DNA of 64,000 nt from Tritrichomonas musculus (lineage: Eukaryota > Parabasalia > Tritrichomonadida > Tritrichomonadidae): NCBI GenBank assembly GCA_039105265.1, contig JAPFFF010000003.1, positions 992,001 to 1,056,000 on the forward strand, written 5' to 3'. This document shows, piece by piece, positions 60,450-64,000 of the stretch; within the stretch, counting starts at the first letter, position 1; every line of letters begins with the position of its first letter. The translations under genes and the position numbers were made by a program. The notes under the pieces are model-generated. The model saw nothing but the letters and a program-made list of their open reading frames with translations, did not search any database and had not been told where the DNA came from.

Positions 60450-61097
60450 TATATATAAGAATTGTTATAAATTTGAATCCTTATTTAATTGGAGAAAAAT
60501 TAAAAAAAAAAAAAAATGATTAATTAAATAAGGATTCAAATTTAGTATATTATATCCCCTATTTTACATTTCGCTTTTCAAATAAACCGCTCTTTTACTC
60601 TCAAAAAATTAAAAAATAATAAGTATATATCTTTGTTTTTTTGTATACTAACACTCTATTTTTCAAATATATTTGATTATACATTATTAATGAAAACTAT
60701 ATACCTTATCACAAAAAAAAAATCAACTAAAAAGTATTGAATTAGCTATTTTTATGATAAGTTTTTTTTGAAGATAAATTTAACCGTCACTCAATAGTAT
60801 AAAATAATAGAATTTTAATTTATCATATTTTCTTTTTTTATCAATATCTTAATTAAAAAATCAAATAAAAAAGGCAGCTTAAAAAATATAGAAAAAAGCA
60901 CCCTCACAATTTTATTACAAAAAATAAACATTTTTGTATAAATTTGAATACTGTTTTATTTTAATTCAAAAATTGAAAAAAATCAATATTCTTAATTCAA
61001 AAAAATAATGAAATGCAATAGAAATATTCAAAATATTTGATCATATCATTTTTTTAATCAAACATCTTTTGATTAAACACAGAGCTAAAAAAAGAAA
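59647..61097. other. AT-rich spacer with a perfect hairpin, upstream of the Myb gene
   Basis: No gene supported. Contains an (AT)-rich microsatellite near 60430-60455, the hairpin at 60469-60542, a GGATAACGGTTATCC palindrome near 60226 and a TCATTT initiator-like site at 61046-61051, about 50 bases before the Myb ATG. Confidence 0.5.
60469..60542. repeat. Perfect 22-bp-arm hairpin
   Basis: Arms 60469-60490 and 60521-60542 are perfectly inverted (core TTTGAATCCTTATTTAATT), with a 30-base loop containing a run of A. It could be a tiny foldback element or a structured RNA end; it is far from any gene 3' end. Confidence 0.75.
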
Positions 61098-61775
61098 ATG
61101 TCGGGGGTCCTACACAAATTCCAATCTCGAAGGAAATTTACTACAGAGGAAGATCAGATTATACGAGCTTTTGTTGCGCAATACGGTGAATCATGTTGGG
61201 ATTTCATTGCGCCTAATATACCGGGTAGGACCCCTCGACAATGTCGTAATAGATATAGAAACAACCTTAAGCCCAACTTTACAAGCGCACAGTGGACAAT
61301 TGAAGAAGATATCTGCTTGCGCAACAAATATAATGAACTAGGGCCAAGATGGACACTGATTTCTCAATATTTCCATGGGAGATCTCCATCGTCAATTAAA
61401 AATCGATGGAATTATTATGTTTCAAAACAAGATTTCCCAAATTGTGTTCTTCCTAATGATTTTTCCTATAGTCAAAAATTAAACTCCCTAAATCCTGAAG
61501 AAGAAGATGTTGATAAGGCCTATTCGCCTTCATCATCTTCTTCTTCCCCTTCGGAAGTTAGAAATAATACACCTATAGATATAGAAATAGAAAATAGAAA
61601 AGTTTTACAGCAAAGAGTAACTCCATCATCTAATATGATGGGGTTACGTCCGCCTATGTTTAATGATTCGGATATTAAAACACTCCAAAACGACTTACCA
61701 CCAATTTTGTCTGATAAAGAAATTGCCGAAATAGAATCACTTTTTGATGATGTTGATCTTATCACATCAATATAG
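61098..61775 (+). CDS. Two-repeat Myb DNA-binding protein
   Basis: ATG 61098, 225 residues. Two Myb repeats: about 9-58 (RRKFTTEEDQIIRAFVAQYG ... CRNRYRNNLKP) and about 61-108 (AQWTIEEDICLRNKYNELG ... IKNRWNYYVSK), each with a regular set of spaced aromatic residues, the second helix ending in the base-reading NRW/NRY helix. The C-terminal 110 residues are Ser-rich then acidic and hydrophobic at the end (IAEIESLFDDVDLITSI), like a small activation region. R2R3-type nuclear transcription factor; trichomonads have many and known ones regulate iron-responsive adhesin promoters. The target here is unknown. Confidence 0.93.
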   Translation: MSGVLHKFQSRRKFTTEEDQIIRAFVAQYGESCWDFIAPNIPGRTPRQCRNRYRNNLKPNFTSAQWTIEEDICLRNKYNELGPRWTLISQYFHGRSPSSIKNRWNYYVSKQDFPNCVLPNDFSYSQKLNSLNPEEEDVDKAYSPSSSSSSPSEVRNNTPIDIEIENRKVLQQRVTPSSNMMGLRPPMFNDSDIKTLQNDLPPILSDKEIAEIESLFDDVDLITSI

Positions 61776-62111
61776 TTTATAGATATAGAAATATAGAAAA
61801 TTAAATAGATTTTTTCTAGAAGATAGAAATAAAGATAGATTTTAGATTTAATTTGTTAATTATCTTTTTTTATTATTATTATTCAGTATTTACTACTTTC
61901 TAAATATAAAACCTTTTTAATATGCCGGAAGTTATAAGATATATTTTTGAAATATCCTTTAGTAATAAATATTTAGATACTTTCTCTCAAATTAAAAATG
62001 TTGAAATGAAGATATATACCATTATTCATTTTGATTTTTGATAAGAAAATCTATTTTAAAAAGTTGTTTAAAAACGTTTTTTTCATCTATCCTCTCAATT
62101 GTGAATATAGA
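61776..62111. other. Short spacer before the receptor-like gene
   Basis: AT-rich with repeated ATAGA-type words after the Myb stop (around 61776-61845) and a T/A simple run near 61866. No gene seen. Confidence 0.4.
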
Positions 62112-64000
62112 ATGAGTAGGAATCAAAAGCCTCTCATTCTTTCAATTTCCAAAAAAAGACCTGAGACGCAAATGGCATCAAATATTGAAAGAATTACAAG
62201 TGAAAGGCAATCACAAACTACTATTACACGGTCTTTTAATGCAAGACGAAATTCTGGTCAAATCGAACGATACTTTATTGAATCGCATAGTACTTTCTGT
62301 ATTGCTTTTCTTATTGTCATTTCAACGCTTATCTTATTTTCGGTCGTTATTGTTTTAGTGGTTTTACCAAGAAAAATTATCAAAGACAAAATTTTAGAAA
62401 TGACTGAAGAAATTGTTATTTTAACGCAAGAAGAGATTATGACTCTAATTTCTTCAGACTTAAATTTATCTTTTTTTTACGCTTTTTTATTTAGTAGTAT
62501 GATGTCACCGCCAGAAATGATCGCAACTGATCTATACTCGGCTAGAGACATTGTTAAAGTGTTTGCTAAAGCATATAGAACTAATACTAACAATAAAATT
62601 TGGAGGCTTGGGGTTTCAAGTGGAAGATTTATTGGATTTAGTACTGAAAATGGAATTAAGCTTTACTATTCAAGAACGAATGGAGATGACATTTATCCAC
62701 TATATTCATGGAACGGTGATCCTATTACATATGATAACTCGTCATATCCTTATGTTTTTTATGAGCAAGGTGATGCTTATATATCATATGATACTCAATG
62801 GTATATGGCTGCAGAAAATGAAAAGCGTACATGTTGGACTCCTTTATCAACAGGTATTAACTCAGAAAACAAATTCGTTCCTATAATTTCAACAGCATCG
62901 CCTGTTATAGACAAAAAAACAGGTTTTATTGTTGAAGTTTTTTCTATCGGTGTGCATATTGAACAAACTCAACTCTTTTTTGATTTTTTTTTGCATTCAG
63001 CCAAATCACGGTTTGCTTTACTTAATTCTCAAGACACGAAAGGTACGATTATAGCTTGTACAGGCAAAGATCTCCCATATGAAGAAATAAATAATATGCT
63101 ATCATTTAAATCTCTTTTAGAACTTCAAGATGATGTTTGGCGTCAAGTTGTATTAACACCAGAATTTGAAAGTGATGAAAATTTCACATTTTATTACAAT
63201 TCAGATCTGATCCATTGTATTCATGTTTCTTTTGAAATGGCTCCTGGTATTAAATGGTGCTTTTTTTCTGCATTTTCTGTCAATGATATTGTTGATGCTG
63301 ATATCAGCATTATTGACACATGGTCGTTTGTAGTCATATTTCTATTTGCTGCAATTTGGATTTCAATTGAAGTTTTAATTGTAGTTATGAATAATGCAGT
63401 TTCAGTCAGACAATCAAAAATTTTAAAGAGAAAAGAAAAAAAAGATAAAGACACTCATTTAAAGTATGCTGGAATTAATTCATCAATTAAATTGATCCAG
63501 CGAGTTTTACTTTCTCATGCAGATAATATTGGTATTAACAAAAATGTCGAAATTATTGTTGATGATTTAGTAAATTCTCCAAAAATTCCTTATTTCGATT
63601 CTGCAGGTATGTTCAACGAAATTGAAAATAAAAAAGTAAAGAAAAAATTTGTCGAAATGTTTGGTCCACCTCAATCCGGTTTATTAAAAAGCTTTCATAA
63701 GCCTTCAAGAAATGATTTGGAAATAGTTAATAATTATATGGAAAAGAGATCTACGAGAAATCCAACAATTTATCGTTTACAAAAAGAAAATAATAGTATT
63801 GAAAAAAAACTCGAAAAAGCTATTATTTCTCGACATGATATGGTTGCTTTCCAAAAGGAAAAAATTATTAAAAAAGTGTCATTTTATGTGCAAAGTTTTA
63901 ACTTAGTTAATCCATTATTTGATCCTGATCAACTTGACATTATTGTACATAAAATAATGTTGAATATTGGAGACCAAACGCTTCCTCTCCTATATGACTC
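62112..64000 (+). CDS. Two-pass membrane receptor-like protein, 3' end outside the window
   Basis: My reading gives an open frame from ATG 62112 to the edge (about 629 residues, no stop). A basic, Ser/Thr-rich cytosolic N-terminus leads into a membrane helix at about 61-85 (FCIAFLIVISTLILFSVVIV). An extracellular part of about 310 residues follows, with Trp/Tyr-rich segments and a Cache-like feel (GRFIGFSTENGIKLYYSR, SYDTQWYMAAEN, STASPVIDKKTGFIVEVFSI). A second helix lies at about 403-424, and then a charged cytosolic region. In trichomonads this layout precedes adenylyl/guanylyl cyclase or cyclic-nucleotide phosphodiesterase domains, but the output domain is past the edge, so the activity is not decided. 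The extracellular part probably senses a small ligand. Confidence 0.7.
   Translation, partial: MSRNQKPLILSISKKRPETQMASNIERITSERQSQTTITRSFNARRNSGQIERYFIESHSTFCIAFLIVISTLILFSVVIVLVVLPRKIIKDKILEMTEEIVILTQEEIMTLISSDLNLSFFYAFLFSSMMSPPEMIATDLYSARDIVKVFAKAYRTNTNNKIWRLGVSSGRFIGFSTENGIKLYYSRTNGDDIYPLYSWNGDPITYDNSSYPYVFYEQGDAYISYDTQWYMAAENEKRTCWTPLSTGINSENKFVPIISTASPVIDKKTGFIVEVFSIGVHIEQTQLFFDFFLHSAKSRFALLNSQDTKGTIIACTGKDLPYEEINNMLSFKSLLELQDDVWRQVVLTPEFESDENFTFYYNSDLIHCIHVSFEMAPGIKWCFFSAFSVNDIVDADISIIDTWSFVVIFLFAAIWISIEVLIVVMNNAVSVRQSKILKRKEKKDKDTHLKYAGINSSIKLIQRVLLSHADNIGINKNVEIIVDDLVNSPKIPYFDSAGMFNEIENKKVKKKFVEMFGPPQSGLLKSFHKPSRNDLEIVNNYMEKRSTRNPTIYRLQKENNSIEKKLEKAIISRHDMVAFQKEKIIKKVSFYVQSFNLVNPLFDPDQLDIIVHKIMLNIGDQTLPLLYD

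Overview
The window is a gene-sparse, very AT-rich piece of a protist nuclear genome. The host reading frames are long and appear intronless. Proteins carry Asn-rich runs, spacers are full of T runs, and some starts have a TCA[CT]T[TA] initiator-like motif close upstream. There are PH-AGC kinases, a Myb factor, a giant BEACH protein and Polinton/Maverick DNA. Together these point to a parabasalid, most like Tritrichomonas foetus or a close relative. That assignment is inference from style and gene content; no search was run.

Layout. 1-9178 (-): a giant Tra1/TRRAP-like PIKK pseudokinase whose last FATC residues fall exactly at the window edge. 9727-13434 (+): a coiled-coil protein. 13975-15280 (+): a decayed gene. 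15505-19344 (+): a leucine-rich-repeat protein, a PH-AGC protein kinase and a DHHC palmitoyltransferase. 19938-32566: two juxtaposed, incomplete Polinton/Maverick copies. The larger has a fibre-like protein, integrase, major capsid protein and several unknowns. The smaller has a packaging ATPase and part of a second capsid gene. A roughly 120-bp tandem repeat lies between them. 33328-33789: two serine tRNA genes facing each other tail to tail. 34034-34990 (-): a metacaspase-like protease with a myristoylation-type N-terminus. 36991-38952 (+): an unknown disordered/coiled protein. 39705-48632 (-): a giant BEACH-WD40 protein. 48.6-61 kb is a repeat-rich gene desert with inverted-repeat elements, a minisatellite, a broken P-element-like transposase and two nested miniature transposons. 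61098-61775 (+): a two-repeat Myb protein. 62112 to the right edge (+): a membrane receptor-like protein cut by the window.

The host genes look like a random assortment of chromatin (Tra1), signalling (kinase, receptor, metacaspase), membrane traffic (BEACH, DHHC) and transcription (Myb) functions, each with its own spacer; no operon logic is expected. The dynamic part is the mobile DNA. Three miniature transposons (35581-36516, 58576-59638 and, nested in the last, 58774-59252) have perfect 8-bp target duplications and perfect terminal inverted repeats, a hAT/P-type signature. A P-like transposase relic lies at 55.7-58.1 kb.

The most interesting features are the two diverged Polinton lineages side by side, with capsid proteins strongly conserved despite many synonymous changes; the phage-tail-fibre-like repeat protein in a eukaryotic Polinton; the nested transposons; and the missing in-frame ATG of the BEACH gene.
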